Below, piece by piece: positions 12,662 through 24,240 of a stretch of 64,000 nt of DNA. The notes below the pieces were generated by a model. That model had not been told where the DNA came from. It was given only the letters and a program-made list of their open reading frames with translations, and did not search any database. Every line of letters begins with the position of its first letter. Position 1 is the first letter of the stretch. The stretch lies in contig OW203983.1 in assembly GCA_934047225.1 (NCBI GenBank), positions 38,064,310-38,128,309 of the forward strand, in the 5' to 3' direction. The DNA comes from Ypsolopha sequella (Eukaryota > Arthropoda > Insecta > Lepidoptera > Ypsolophidae). Position numbers and translations under genes: made by a program.

Positions 12662-12865
12662 AAATTTTCTAGACTTGGCAAAAGCCTTTGATACCATTAC
12701 TACTTTATAAAGAACTGGAAGGTTTTGGTATCAGAGGATTGGTTCAGAAGCTACCTAGAGGAGTGGACCCAAAAAATTAAACTTGGTAATGGTATAAATT
12801 CCGAACTAAGTAATAAATGTGCGGCGTTCCCAAGGGTCCTATACTATTCTTGATACAAAGGATAG
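12662..12865 (+). pseudogene. Reverse transcriptase fragment of a LINE, heavily decayed
   Basis: With frame changes the sequence reads LAKAFDTITTL, ELEGFGIRGLVQKL and CGVPKGPILF. These match the order of conserved RT blocks in Jockey-clade LINEs: the LDLAKAFD block with its catalytic Asp, the GIRG block and the GVPQGSVLGP block. Stops and shifts separate them. The fragment is about 65 codons long and has no recognisable neighbours. Confidence 0.75.
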
Positions 12866-12907
12866 CGCGTTGAGATGAGGCAATATGAGGAAAACCTAAA
12901 CTATAAG

Positions 12908-13304
12908 GTTCAGCTCATTTATTACGTAAGACAGTTTTGGACTATTTTTGGTCCTCTTCCTCCCCTATGTAAGAAATTTGTTGGGCCTTTCGCCCCAATA
13001 AATTTTACTTAAGATGAAAATTTCAATGTCTATTAAACCCCTAATATATTGATTAATTATATGATAGTGATAAGCGTACAAAATAAGACTTAAACTAAGT
13101 AGAAAAAGAACTATTTATTAATATGCATTCACCCAAGTGCTCAATAGTCAAATTAGATTAAGAATAAACCACTGAAAAATATGAGACATAATCTTACGTA
13201 AGAAATATCAATACCCCCTCCCACAGCCCCTATGTAAGAACAAATAAGATTTGGTCTTACCCCCTCAACCCTAAAACGTCTTACGTAATAAATGTACCAG
13301 CCCC
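12908..13304. repeat. TIR MITE with ATTTATTACGTAAGAC ends
   Basis: CTCATTTATTACGTAAGACAG at the left is mirrored by CGTCTTACGTAATAAATG at the right, about 400 bp overall. Internal ATGTAAGAA motifs repeat near both ends. No coding sequence. Confidence 0.7.
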
Positions 13305-14412
13305 TAGGAGATAGAGAAATTTGCTCAAAGGACTCTCGTCATCGATTTTGGAGAAAACAAAAAAGCCGGGAATAGAACCTGCAAATTTTACAAAAAAAAG
13401 TAACATTTTTAAATTTAACAATGAATGGAATTGTTTAATCAATGAAATTGCCTTATTTTTTATTTTCTTTGTGTCCATACAACTTTTTTGACAAGCTTTT
13501 CAAGACATGACGCGACCAACTCAGTTGTGGGCGTGGGCAAATGTCATGCTGTTTCATTTCGGTGTAATATGCACGTTCCATGAAACTTGCGAAGGCAATA
13601 CAATCGTGCCGATTTCGGCAAGATTGTGGATGTTTTCAAACATATTTAATTTTTAGATAGTATGTTCGATGCGCGACTAGTCTTAATTGGGCTCATTTCT
13701 TATCTAAATAACGCAATTCGACCTCTATGAAAATATTACCGGTTGAATTATGAATTTCTGCATTAAATGGTACATTTTTCAAATTGGTGTATACCAGTTT
13801 GGTACAGCTAGGGTTGCCAGGCCCAAAAATAGAAAAGCCGGACTCAGATTCATATTTAGCCAGACATTTAGTCCTGAAAGCATGACACATTGTTTTATGA
13901 ATAAAAAAATTGCGACTACGTCAAAGAACTTTCAAAATCTATTGTATTTATTTATTGCTATATCCTAGGGATCTGCACGTCCCCAATGAACAAACTATAG
14001 CATTTAGGGATGATGTAGCTTCTTATTATTGAAAGAATTTTCAGAGTCGGATGTGTTGTGTAGTTTTAGAGATTACCTCCTACATGTCTCTAGGGAACTG
14101 CCCGACCCCAGGGAATAAACTATAGACTGATTCAAGTGTGTAGAAGTTTTTCTTTTTAATTTGTTTTTGTATGCAAACGGAAGGCAACACATAATTAATG
14201 TACGAACTAAACGACATTAGACTGCAAGTTGCGATATTGCAGCAGCTACGACCACGGCGGAAATGCAGTTGCTAAATATGCGACATACCCGGCCACAGGC
14301 ACACATTACATTTTCATTATTGTGTAATACTAGCTAGACGAATGATATTAGTATTGTAAGAAGGTTTGTTACAAGTACAAGCCACTGAATGGGAAAAGAA
14401 TAAGGATTATAC
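13305..14412. other. Intergenic, nothing recognised
   Basis: Opposed open stretches at 13693-13968 show no known domain. No RNA gene seen. Confidence 0.4.
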
Positions 14413-14416
14413 TTAA

Positions 14417-15192
14417 GGGGCTCCACAATGCTAAACATCAGTTTTATGGTAAATGGTAACAATTTGGAAAAAATAAGGCGTGTTTTTTGACACAAGACGA
14501 TTATTAATTACACTTTATAAATAAACATACTTATTTCAATCTACTTTTAAAAAAGCATGAATTTCACGAAAAAAGCGATTCAGTTTCCATATTTCCAAAC
14601 CGATTGAAACGAAACCAACACACGCAGATACTAACTAGAAAAAAACATCTTTATTAGATAAAGAAATTATAGTTAAGGTGGTAACAGAGGATCTCGGTCC
14701 AAAATGCACATTTTATTATTGTTTTCCGTATTTTTGAATAAAAAGTTTGTAATTAATGCGTTTTATGGCGATTTGCGCAAATTGCTTAAAAATAATTAGG
14801 TGTTCAAAAATAAATTATTTCATTTTATATACAAAATTTTAATTGCACTACATTTACAAAATTTAAAGCGTGTTTACTGTTGTTATGTAATGCAATCATA
14901 ATGTAATGTATAAAATGACATCAGTTGCTTGTGAACACATAATTATTGATCAGCAATTTGCGCAAATCGCCTTAAAACGCATTTATTGCATACTTTTTAT
15001 TAAAAAATTTGGCAAAAAATAATAAAATTTGCGTTTTGGACCGAGATCCTCTGTTACCACCTTAATGTCCTAATGTAGCCGCGATTTCAAAATAACTGAA
15101 GTTTTGCGTGCGCATTATCTGATTAAAGGAGGATAGACAGTTAAAACACAAAAGCGTTAGAGCATGACTGAATTTTAGCATGGTGCAGCCCC
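14417..15192. mobile_element. piggyBac-like MITE with TTAA duplication, interrupted
   Basis: Ends GGGGCTCCACAATGCTAAA and the complement of GGGGCTGCACCATGCTAAA are flanked by TTAA at 14413-14416 and 15193-15196. TTAA target duplication is the mark of the piggyBac superfamily. A second TTAA element sits inside (14677-15061). Without it the outer element is about 390 bp and non-coding. Confidence 0.85.
14677..15061. mobile_element. piggyBac-like foldback MITE nested in another
   Basis: GGTGGTAACAGAGGATCTCG at the left is mirrored by CGAGATCCTCTGTTACCACC at the right, with arms of more than 100 bp that include GCGATTTGCGCAAATTGCT and its mirror. TTAA flanks both sides (14673-14676 and 15062-15065). 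385 bp, non-coding, strongly foldback. Confidence 0.9.
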
Positions 15193-15196
15193 TTAA

Positions 15197-15620
15197 GTCA
15201 GACGTATCGTAATGTACTGTTAGGTTCGATCTACCATAATCATTTTTAAATTGAGTGCTTTTATTTATGTTTTTAATATCTACAGGAGATCGATTGTCTG
15301 TCGATAGTTTTAAAATAATTGATAAATGTCGAGTGATTAATTACTCAATTTAGCTGTGATTTTTTTATAATTATTTTAATGTAGAGTATATCAAATTAAT
15401 AACAAATTTAAATCACCTCATGAAACGAGATTTAGATTTCAAAGGGTTAAATAGATAGATCTAATAGAACTGTAGATCTAATAGTATTTAAATTATGGGA
15501 CTTAACATATAAGACTGCTTCCAGTATCGCAACTGCTTCCCCAGTGAAGACAGTCGCTAAAAGAGAACACTCAAAAATTTAAAACTTATTTTATATCTAG
15601 GAATCTAGACAGCAGCTCGA
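15197..15620. other. Intergenic, nothing recognised
   Basis: AT-rich sequence between the nested MITEs and the 3' end of the Jockey-type element on the minus strand. Confidence 0.4.
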
Positions 15621-15959
15621 CGATTTAGTCTTTATTAAATGAGTGATTAAAAGTTGTCTGCCAACATTTTTTTATTTTCCACTCCGAAAAAGAACAAGAA
15701 CAAGGGTTTTTTTTTGGAATTGTATAACTGAAAGGGAAGATTAGCAAAATTACACAAGGAAGGGCACACTCCGAGTCATATCCAGATTGATTAACCAAAT
15801 CTTTAAGAGCTTCTAATTTGGACATGAGAGGGTGATGAGACATTTGAGATACTCTATAGAAAAATCTATCATATATTAAATATTGTCTTCTCAAGTGAAG
15901 GGGAGGATTACCACTTTCAACTTGAAGAGCATTTTTAGGAGAAGACTTCATGGCACCTG

Positions 15960-17215
15960 AAATAATTCTGAGGCATTTTGAGTTTTTCCATTTCTGATTT
16001 ATTGCATGGATCTAATACAAAACTACAAAAGTGTAGATGACTTCTGACTATAGCGTTATACAAGATTTTTGTGAGTAAGGATGAAATCCACACCAATCTC
16101 CAGACAGGGCATGAAGAACATTAATACTTTTTTCACATTGTTGAGCAATATATGAAAACTGAGCAACTACAGAGAGCCTAGAGTCCAGAATAACTCCGAG
16201 AAACTTAACTTTATTGTTAAAAGAGATAGGAACTTTTTCCAGCTTTATTTCAATGTCTGTGACATTTCTTTTCTTTGTGAAAATTACAACACTGCTTTTT
16301 GAAGCTGATAGGGATAAACCATGGTTGGTAAGCCAGTCATTCAAGCAGAACAAAGCAGAGTTTAAACGACTGGAAGCCTCATCTACACAATCTACACAAG
16401 AATACAAGCAATTAACAGACTGTTCTAAATCATAAGTGTATTTAAGCTATATAAAAGAGGGCTCAGAACGGAACTTTACAGAAGACCTGTCCAAACCTTT
16501 CTGGGTGGTAATAAAGAGGTTTGGCTTCTTAATAAGATATTTCTATCCGTCAAAAGACTGCATATGAGACGAACTAACATCTCTGGGATACCCAGAAGAC
16601 CTAGTTTTTGTTTGAGGACAGGAATAAGTATGATATCATACGCAGCAGTAATATCCAGGAATAAACCCACTAAGAATTGTTTATCTTGAATTAAAACACT
16701 TGTACTTATAGTTTCACTTTATTTATATTAACTCCCAACCAGTTTCGGATTTTACTCCATTTTCAAGGGAAGATCTTAATTAAAATATTCATTTAAAATA
16801 ATTAAAATATAAATATAGGCACTAGCTCTGAGCAACGTAAACAAGTTAATATAAATAAAGTGAAACTATAAGTACAAGTGTTTTAATTCAAGATGTGTTT
16901 CAAGTTTCACCAAGTGCCGAGAATTGCAAGTATAAATTTAAGAATTGTTTTTTTTTTTAAAGCAATATGAATATCAGAGTGGTTAAAATAGATAAACTGT
17001 TCATAGTGCTCATACCTTTTCTAAATCCGAACCGACATTTAGCAAGAAGACTGCAGTTCTCTATAGGTACAATCCATTCAAGACTATTTTTAATCAATTG
17101 TTCCAATATTTTAGCCAAACAGGAAGAGAGTGAGATAGGTGTATGAGAAATTGGATCTGAAGGGTTCTTGCCAGGTTTTAATATAGGAATTATAATCTGA
17201 GTACTCCATTCTTAA
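15960..17215 (-). pseudogene. Jockey-type reverse transcriptase, C-terminal two thirds
   Basis: Minus strand. 17215-16950 reads IIIPILKPGKNPSDP, ISLSSCLAKILEQLI and CRFGFRKGMSTMNSL, matching the RT blocks around PKPGKD, RPISLL and FGFR. After a 257-bp insertion, 16670-16470 reads GLFLDITAAYD (first catalytic Asp block), then LYS. 16407-16048 reads LNDWLTNHGLSLSASKSS and VKFLGVILDSRLS, the thumb region. The YADD-type catalytic box is missing: LYSLNTYD runs directly into LEQSVNCLYS, so a deletion removed it. Inactive. Confidence 0.9.
16683..16939. repeat. Foldback insertion with 11-bp target duplication
   Basis: Flanked by AAGAATTGTTT at 16672-16682 and again at 16940-16950. The insert has about 55-bp inverted arms: CTTGAATTAAAACACTTGTA and TAGTTTCACTTTATTTATAT at the left, mirrored at the right. 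It interrupts the reverse transcriptase of the Jockey-type element. The 11-bp duplication is longer than in most TIR transposon groups. Confidence 0.8.
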
Positions 17216-18481
17216 AGGGTGACTCCATATTCAAAATATCGGCCAAGTGCGAGTCAGACTCGCGTACCTAGGGTTCCGTATTGTGGATGATAAATTTAAT
17301 TTTGTCATCTTTACGTTAACACATATTACCATGATATTTTTCATATTTTTTGGTCCACCAGTTTTGGAGATAAGGGGGGGACATATATTTTTGTGGTTTT
17401 TAAAAGATTTCTCGAAACCAGTGCCAGTAAGTATACTCGTAGTAAAAATATATATTTTTACAATCAACTTTTTAATATCTATAATTTGATACCCATATTG
17501 TGTTTTTATAAAATATCTTTTGTATTTATTTTATATAGTTTTCCTGTAATTGGCCAGTTATGATCTATAATTGAAATTTTTTTCATATTTTTCGGTCTAC
17601 CAGTTTCCGAGATAAGGGGGGGGCACATACATATTTTTGGGGTTTTTTAAAGATTTCTCGAAACCAGTGTCAGTAAATATATTAAAAGTATATATTTTTA
17701 GAATCAACTTTTTAATACCTACCATTTCGTCCATTACCGACTAACTGTCAATTTTGTCAAAAACGACTTATTGATACCAGCGAAATCAGCTTTTCATGCT
17801 CTATCTACTGGTAAAATCAGTTAAGTGTTACGTCGCTTCGTTTGAGATTTAGCTTCTGATAAAAACAACTAAATGCAGGTAGTTGCGATACATTATACTG
17901 ACAGCAGCAACTAAGTTTATATAGTCCAGTAATTTTACATTTGACTTTTAATCAAAAGCATTTACAGTTATTTAAATCTTTTTTGCATTCTAAGTTTTAT
18001 TAAAAATTAATATTTAATGTGTTTCTAAAACCATCTACAAGCATTTAAGTGTTTTTTGCAAACAACTGAACTGCTCATAGTTTCGTAATTTTATGCAGGT
18101 AAAATAACTTAAATATATTTAGGCTTTTTTGTCTGTTGATCGGACGACCCACAATATATTGATTTCTAGCACCTTATATATGATATATGCCTATAGTAGT
18201 TTTTGCTTGCTTGCTTTTCTTATTAAAAGGCTAAAAATTCATACAGGCAAAAACTACTAACAAATTTGAGATGTGTGATGTAATGAAATGATGTGATGAA
18301 AGTGCTTTATTCAATGATGCCTATTGTTTTACTTGGTCAAAAATACATGGCAAAAAGGGAAATGCTGAGATTGGACCCATTTTGTGTTATTATTTAGCCT
18401 GAATCATTATCTGAAACAGTCATAAAAAATAGAACAAAGTATAACTAAGGTAACAAAATTAAATGGCTAAAGATAAAAAGA

Positions 18482-19540
18482 ATGAGATACGGAAAGGGAG
18501 AATCGAAAATATATTTCAACTATGACATGTCCAGCAGACTCCTTTATTTTGATGTCAGTTCTGAAACCAAAACTTTTATAGCTGCAACAGAACCTGGAAG
18601 GCGTTACGGTACAAAAAAAAGTCGAAAATCAAAAACATAGCCTGTAGATTCACCAACAGAGGAAAGATTTACATTACCTGACTAAGTTTTGCCCGCGGCT
18701 TCGCCCGCGTTTAAGTTTTTGTATGTTGTATCGAATCTGTTAATATTTTGCAGACCATTAATTTTTTAGTACGTAGTTGACTTGACTCCTGACTGTTTTT
18801 TTGTTGTCTTCATCCCTAATTTGATCTCCATGTAAAGTGACTTTGGCGAGGCCGAAGACCAAGACGCGTGTCCGACTTTAGCGGCCGCGTCTCCGAACGA
18901 CACTATTTCTTGTTCTCATGGGAACTGATTTATGGAACAAAAAGTAGCCTATATCCTATTCTAGGTGGAGAACTACATTTGTGCAAAGTTTCAGCCCCAT
19001 CGATTTAGTAGGTACGGCGTGAAGGAGTAACATTACATCACTTTTTCATAGGAACTTGACACCCCATTGGCATCCCACGGGAACTGATTTATGGCATAAA
19101 ACATAGCCTATGTCCTATTCCAAGTCCAGAACTATATTTGTGCAAAGTTTCAGCCCAATCGGTTTAGTAGATACGACGTGAAAGAGTAATATTAAATCAC
19201 TTTTCTATAGGAACTTGACACCCCATTGCCATCCCATGGGAACTGATTTATGGGATTAAAAGTAGCTGATGTCCTATTCCAGGTTTAGAACTACATTTGT
19301 GCAAAGTAACAGCCTAATCGGTTCAGTAGTTACGGCGTGAAGGAGGAACAAACATCCATCCATCCAAACTTTCGCATTTATAATATTAGTGGGAGTGGGA
19401 TTTAACCCAACTGTACAAAGATTCACTACCTATTAGTGCCGCAAAAAAGAAGGATTTGGTCAAATTGTGTGACCAGGGTGTAATAACAGAAGAATTCTAT
19501 GAACATTAATTACCTGATGTGGCCGTTTCCGAAACCAGTG
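18482..19540 (+). pseudogene. Decayed ORF of the unclassified transposon
   Basis: 18482-18682 reads MRYGKGESKIYFNYDMSSRL, then EPGRRYGTKKSRKSKT, a TAG, and SPTEERFTLPD. After the inserted repeat the frame resumes at 19411 as LYKDSLPISAAKKKDLVKLC and DQGVITEEFYEH, then a TAA and LPDVAVSETSENEF. Together they look like the C-terminal tail of a larger, mostly deleted protein. I do not recognise the family. The lysine-rich PISAAKKKDL segment is the most distinctive feature. Confidence 0.55.
18685..19402 (+). repeat. Dispersed repeat with CCCGCGGCTTCGCCCGCG start and tandem core
   Basis: It begins TTTTGCCCGCGGCTTCGCC and ends AACTTTCGCATTTATAATATTAGT. Inside, a roughly 159-bp block starting GGGAACTGATTTATGG occurs three times (about 18920, 19079 and 19238), each with TTGTGCAAAGT and ACGGCGTGAA-like motifs. 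Such ends are common in moth and butterfly genomes (family knowledge). It splits the open frame of the surrounding transposon. Confidence 0.8.
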
Positions 19541-20413
19541 AAAATGAATTTTTTTTTTCAATTTCAACTCTATAGTATAGTTACAATGGTAAACCTAATG
19601 GTGTTATACTTTGGGAAACCTTAGTAGTAAGTTAACTTTACATGAAACAACCATTGGAAAATCAATAAAATTAATGTTAATAAAAAAAACCCTGAGTCTC
19701 AAATAAAAAAAAACATCAATTAATGCATTGTTTACAGGTAAAAAAGCCTAAATGATTGGAAACATCTGAGTTTTGTTACTTAAAGCCTTATAATAAATCC
19801 TAATTGAAAGAACTGATACATTAAATGATTAAATAAAACATTATTTAGCCCTATTATGATTGTTATCACTCTAATTCACTAATTACCCTAAGATTAAATG
19901 TGCTCCCCCTTGCAAGTAATTGTAGTTTTTTCCTGCCAATTTGCAAATAATCAATTTTTTTTTCTCAACAATAACAAAATGCATTAAATAACTTATGAAA
20001 TAAAATATACAAGTTTAGCATATTCTTGCAAATTCTTTACAATTTTTGTGTGCAAATTTTCAAAATGCATTTACTCAAAATGACAAAAATGCCAGTTAGT
20101 CGGTATTTGCAGTATATGGACGATTTGATACCCATATTGTATTTTAGGCTAATATTTGTTATTTTTGTCACTTTTGTTTTGGAAATATTTTGAACAATTT
20201 CAGATTTTTCATATTTTTTTTACACCTTAATATGTGGGCACATTAATGCTATTTTTGTGCCAAATTTCATGTATTTATCTTTAACATTGCTAAAGTTATG
20301 AGGCTGTGACATACGGACGGACGGACAACGGAGTCTCACCATAAGGTTCCTTTTGTACCTTTTAGATACGGAACTCTAAAAAATAATTAAGAAAATATAA
20401 TTTGGACTGTTCA

Positions 20414-20629
20414 CTAGCATTGGAAACAACACGAGTAGGGAATGATATCAATGTCTGTAGATGAATAGATGAGTCCATCAAGACCAAATTCTAGTTCTCT
20501 AATGGAGAATGGAGCCTCTATAGGGTCCCTAGAATATAGTTGACAGCAACAGGAAGGAAGAAAGTCAGCATATGGGACAAAAGGGGAAGCTAGTCTATTA
20601 GAGAATTCATCAACCAAGTTACTAACCAT
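20414..20629 (-). pseudogene. Jockey-type ORF2 fragment just N-terminal to the RT
   Basis: 72 codons on the minus strand containing PFSIRELEFGLDGLIYSSTD and DIIPYS. This resembles the segment that precedes the RT palm in Jockey-clade LINEs (helix followed by PG-D-IPY). It runs into the inserted repeat at 20391 and continues beyond it at 17215. Confidence 0.8.
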
Positions 20630-20879
20630 GTCTCTGAGATGGCAATAACATAGAGGTTAAATTTATTAATAAGATACAGAAGATCCAGTTTATTATGCCG
20701 GATGCTTCTAATCTAGCATTGAAGCATGTGAGTTTGGGTTGGATTTTGTGAAGCTATGGCTAAAAAGTGCAAAAAGTTTGGTAAATTAAGAGGCAATGTT
20801 GACCAGTAAATCAGAATCACTTTGAAATAATATTCAATTCTGGGAATCTAGTGACTTAGTAGAGTCATGAGAAAGAGCA

Positions 20880-21625
20880 CAGCCGTTAGGTAAGGAGGGG
20901 GGACATTCTTTGTAATGTTATGATGTGTAACCTTATCATACCCCTTACCCAAAGAAACCTTAGCATGGGGTTGGGTAATCCCAGCTTTTTATGACACACT
21001 AGGAGAGAAATGAAAAGCATCACTTGCTTGAGTAAGAAATTGGGAGATTGATTCTAGTGTAAGTTGTTCCAAAAAAGACCTGCTAACAGCAGGGAAACGA
21101 GAAGATACCTCTGAGTAAGATATGCTCTCTTGGGACATAACCAACTTAATAGAACATTGACAGTTATGTTCTGGACAGTTTTTGTCAGTGGCCAGATGAA
21201 AACCACAGCATTATAAACAAGTTGACAGCTGTGAATCAACAGCACAACTGATACCAGAGAGAGGTTGGGCACATTTAAAACACCTTGGCTTTGACTTACA
21301 CTGAGCAGCTATGTGACCAAACTTACAAAAGCTCAAACATTTGATAGTAGGGAGTTGATATGGTTCTACTGGAAGGGAAGTGTGGAACATGTAAACTTTA
21401 GTAGGTACAAACTGTCCTCTAAAGGTAATTACAACTGACTGAGTAGTTACCCAGACAGGGGAACCGTCTGCAATATTCTTTCTGCTCAGCCATCTTGCCT
21501 TCAGACTAATCCACAGGCTTCAGGCAATTCTAATTCAACAGCCAATTCCTCCATGGACCACTCAACTGGAATGCCTTTCACGATGCCCATACTGGCAATA
21601 TTGTATGATGGAATTTGAGCTTTAC
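20880..21625 (-). pseudogene. Jockey-type ORF1 (gag-like) with zinc knuckles
   Basis: Minus strand from about 21621: SMGIVKGIPVEWSMEELA, matching the region before the knuckles in Jockey-like gag proteins, then after frame changes LPTIKCLSFCKFGHIAAQC, CFKCAQ and CCGFHLATDKNC. These are three CCHC-type zinc knuckles, the first with slightly altered Cys spacing. ORF1 binds element RNA. Stops break it, for example TAA after QLSTCL. The 5' end is cut near 21625. Confidence 0.85.
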
Positions 21626-21649
21626 AATACAATACAAAAACATTCATTT

Positions 21650-23930
21650 CTCAAAAATACAATCAAAGAGTACAATGAAGGTAAATACAAAAATATTCAC
21701 ACTATGAACATATTTATATTTGTTATCTAACAGCAAATTGCTGTATAAAAGTTATTGGCAGAATCTGTTGAAAATACTACTGAAATTCGGTTTCTTCCTA
21801 CATTTTGCAAACCGCTTAGCAGATATTGTGAATTTTATGTTCTTTTAAAATTTTCCTTTTATCCTCTCCCCTGACCTTTCTCTGCCTCATGCGTCCAGAT
21901 TTAGAAAATCCTGAGAAAACAGGCTATAGAGGCTATAGACCCCCCCTCCGGGATCCGGACGGGTCGAGTCCATGTCGATGTTGACTAATTAAATTGATTA
22001 ATTGCCATTAAACTAATATTTACAGTACTTACCAATAAAAATAAACAGTTACTTCACTCAAAAGCTAACACAACATGAAAGAAAATATAGAAATAAAGCC
22101 AAAATAAGATTTTTTCCCGAATCTGTAACGTGCGTCAACCTACCTTCAAGAAGTTGATATATACTTACGGGATATTAGGAACAATTTATAAAATGTAGGC
22201 AAATTAAATGATTCTTACCTTTGATTGATTTCCTGATGAAAGACGCGAATCGCAGTGATTATTTGATAACAGTATTCAGTAACTAATAAAGCTAATAACA
22301 AAATATCATAGGTAATCAGTAAAACTAAAAGCAAACCGCGAAAATCTATGACATGACAAACGCACCACGAGATTCGAGAATAATTATAATATGTTATTAT
22401 GGGAACACCAGTGTTGTGATGTATACGGCAATTGCCGTAATATGAGGCATTATATGACTTTTTTTCAGATTATACGGCAGGCTTTTTACGTACCGTCTTA
22501 TGAAATAAAGCATTTTAATTTAATAATATAATTAGCAGTTCTTAAATAAATATAATAATACGGCAATTTTGTGTTTTTTTTTTCCATAAATACGGCAATT
22601 TGAAACTTTAAATCGAAGTTTAAATACATCAACTCGAAATTTTACACTGACAACACTGATGGGTACCTACACCAAAGTTTTTTTGTGGATAATCGGCACT
22701 GGATTCGAGTCCTTTTGCCGAATTAAAAAAAAAATTTTGGTACAATATTTTATTTGTGCCTTAGTAATGAACCTAAACTTGATAAGTTTGTATAATGGTA
22801 CATAACATTCTTTTCTATGTACCATTATTTTTATATACATGTGTAATGGGGTGTGCGGTCAAACCTAAACTGGTTTTTGTCATTGTTAGTATTATCCTGG
22901 GTAAAGAAATTTATTTTTACATTATTATTATTATGAGTTTTATTGTAAACTCTGTTTTATTAATAAATAATAAATAAATAAAATAATGTTATGTGTAATG
23001 GTCTTTTAAATAAAGAAATTGAGATTATACATAGAAATTATATTCCTTTATATTTCTTTAATGTGGCGGGAAATATCTTCCTCAGTGTTCTGTGATCAGC
23101 ACTAACCTCCATACTTTAACTAGGTACTAGACTGGGTGTCCGGAACAAATGACAGCCAATAGATCCTAAAATACTTTACTGATTTGAAGCGCCGCCGGTG
23201 AACTATTTTTGAGTTTTATTACAAAAAGCGTCTCCTAATCCGAGATTCTTGCGTATTTTGATTGATATCACATCGCCGTGTCACCTTTCGAACATTGCCA
23301 AAATTTTAGTTGCATTCCATGCAGACGCGGTCGCTGTCTACGATTATCGTGGCTCAAATACAGTTCCATTCATTCTTAATTGATTTTTTGAGTTTTTTTC
23401 TACTTTTCAACAATTTTTTATTTCAATGCTTAGGCTTTAGCGGTTAATAATCTATTCAAAATATTCCTAAGCTGTCAAGTTTTAGGAGATTTTGGAATCA
23501 GCTCTGACGAGTCTGGGAGGGTCATGCATGACCCCTGTGACCATAGACATAGGATTCGCTGCGGTCAAAAGACGTCCATAGCGTGTAAAAGAGATGTCCG
23601 ACCTTTATGAACACCTTGCAAGAGAGAAAGAGATGCACAACAAAGAACCGCTTGCTTGGATTTGATTTCGGATTTTATAATAATATTTAAATAATACGTA
23701 ACTAAATTGATAAATTTTGATTGGTTTATCTTGTGCAGTGAGTAATTGTGATGTAACCCAAATAATTACACATTTCACAGGTAAATATGATTTTAACAAT
23801 AGAATGTTTTGAACCACATTTTGCCCAATTTCTCGTATTAATCGGCACAAAAAAAAGTTTTACAGAAACGTATTGATTTTCTTTGTTGTATTTAGTAGTT
23901 ATATGCCGGATTGTCCAAAATATAAAGTAA
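21650..23930. other. Intergenic, nothing recognised
   Basis: AT-rich sequence. The 60-codon frame at 22795-22977 is low-complexity. A TAAATAAATAAATAA-like run lies near 22965. No inverted repeat or RNA gene was recognised. Confidence 0.4.
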
Positions 23931-23934
23931 AATA

Positions 23935-24240
23935 GTAATCCATCCATCCATCCATCCATCAGCCTAGTTCGTCCAATGCTAGACATAAGCCTTTCCAAGA
24001 CTTTGCCACTCCCGACGGTCATCCTGGAAGAATTGCCCATACTCACACACCCTGGGCAGGTGGGTTGGTGAGCGCGGTGCCGGAACCCTCGCATCAGTGA
24101 CGACACTGCCCGTCACCAGTGTGTTCCATATAAGGCCCACCTATTAGGGATGGCTATACCGACATCCATCGGTCCCAGGCATGATGGTAGGCCTCTTGGT
24201 TTTTTGCCTGTGAACTGTCCTCTTACTCTCCCCCGAATTA
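23935..24240 (-). repeat. SINE-like repeat, CCTGGGACC...GGTGACGGGCAG family, copy 1
   Basis: Minus-strand copy of the repeat at 25630-25875 and 41480-42170, with the motifs CACTGGTGACGGGCAG and GGTTCCGGCACCGCGCTCACC in complement. Its 3' end runs into a (CATC) tetranucleotide run at 23938-23960, a tail typical of some LINE and SINE families. Confidence 0.75.

Larger units (their letters stand above)
17728..20122. mobile_element. Unclassified DNA transposon with 4-bp ATTT duplication
   Basis: The left end CGTCCATTACCGACTAACTG is mirrored at the right by CGTCCATATACTGCAAATACCGACTAACTGG read in complement, so the right repeat has an extra AT-rich spacer. ATTT flanks both sides (17724-17727 and 20123-20126). 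The uninterrupted host sequence ACAATTTGATACCC is known from the other copies of the host repeat, which fixes the boundaries. It carries a decayed open frame. A later repeat (about 18685-19400) splits that frame. I cannot assign a superfamily. Confidence 0.85.
17240..20391 (+). repeat. Dispersed repeat, GGCCAAGTGCGAG family, split by a transposon
   Basis: Left part 17240-17727 (GGCCAAGTGCGAGTCAGACT to TTTAATACCTACC) and right part 20123-20391 (GATACCCATATTGTATTTT to GGAACTCTAAAA) join into one copy like that at 731-1866. AAAATAT on both sides (17233-17239 and 20392-20398) is the probable target duplication. The gap is a TIR element. Confidence 0.85.
15625..21625 (-). mobile_element. Jockey-type non-LTR retrotransposon, decayed and multiply interrupted
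   Basis: Reading the minus strand, an ORF1 gag with zinc knuckles (21621-20880) is followed by ORF2 reverse transcriptase blocks at 20629-20414, 17215-16950, 16670-16470 and 16407-15960. The parts are collinear and in the same orientation, so they are one old insertion. The main gap (17240-20391) is a later insertion with a 7-bp AAAATAT duplication, and 16683-16939 is another with an 11-bp duplication. Stops and shifts occur in every block. No endonuclease domain was recognised. Confidence 0.85.
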
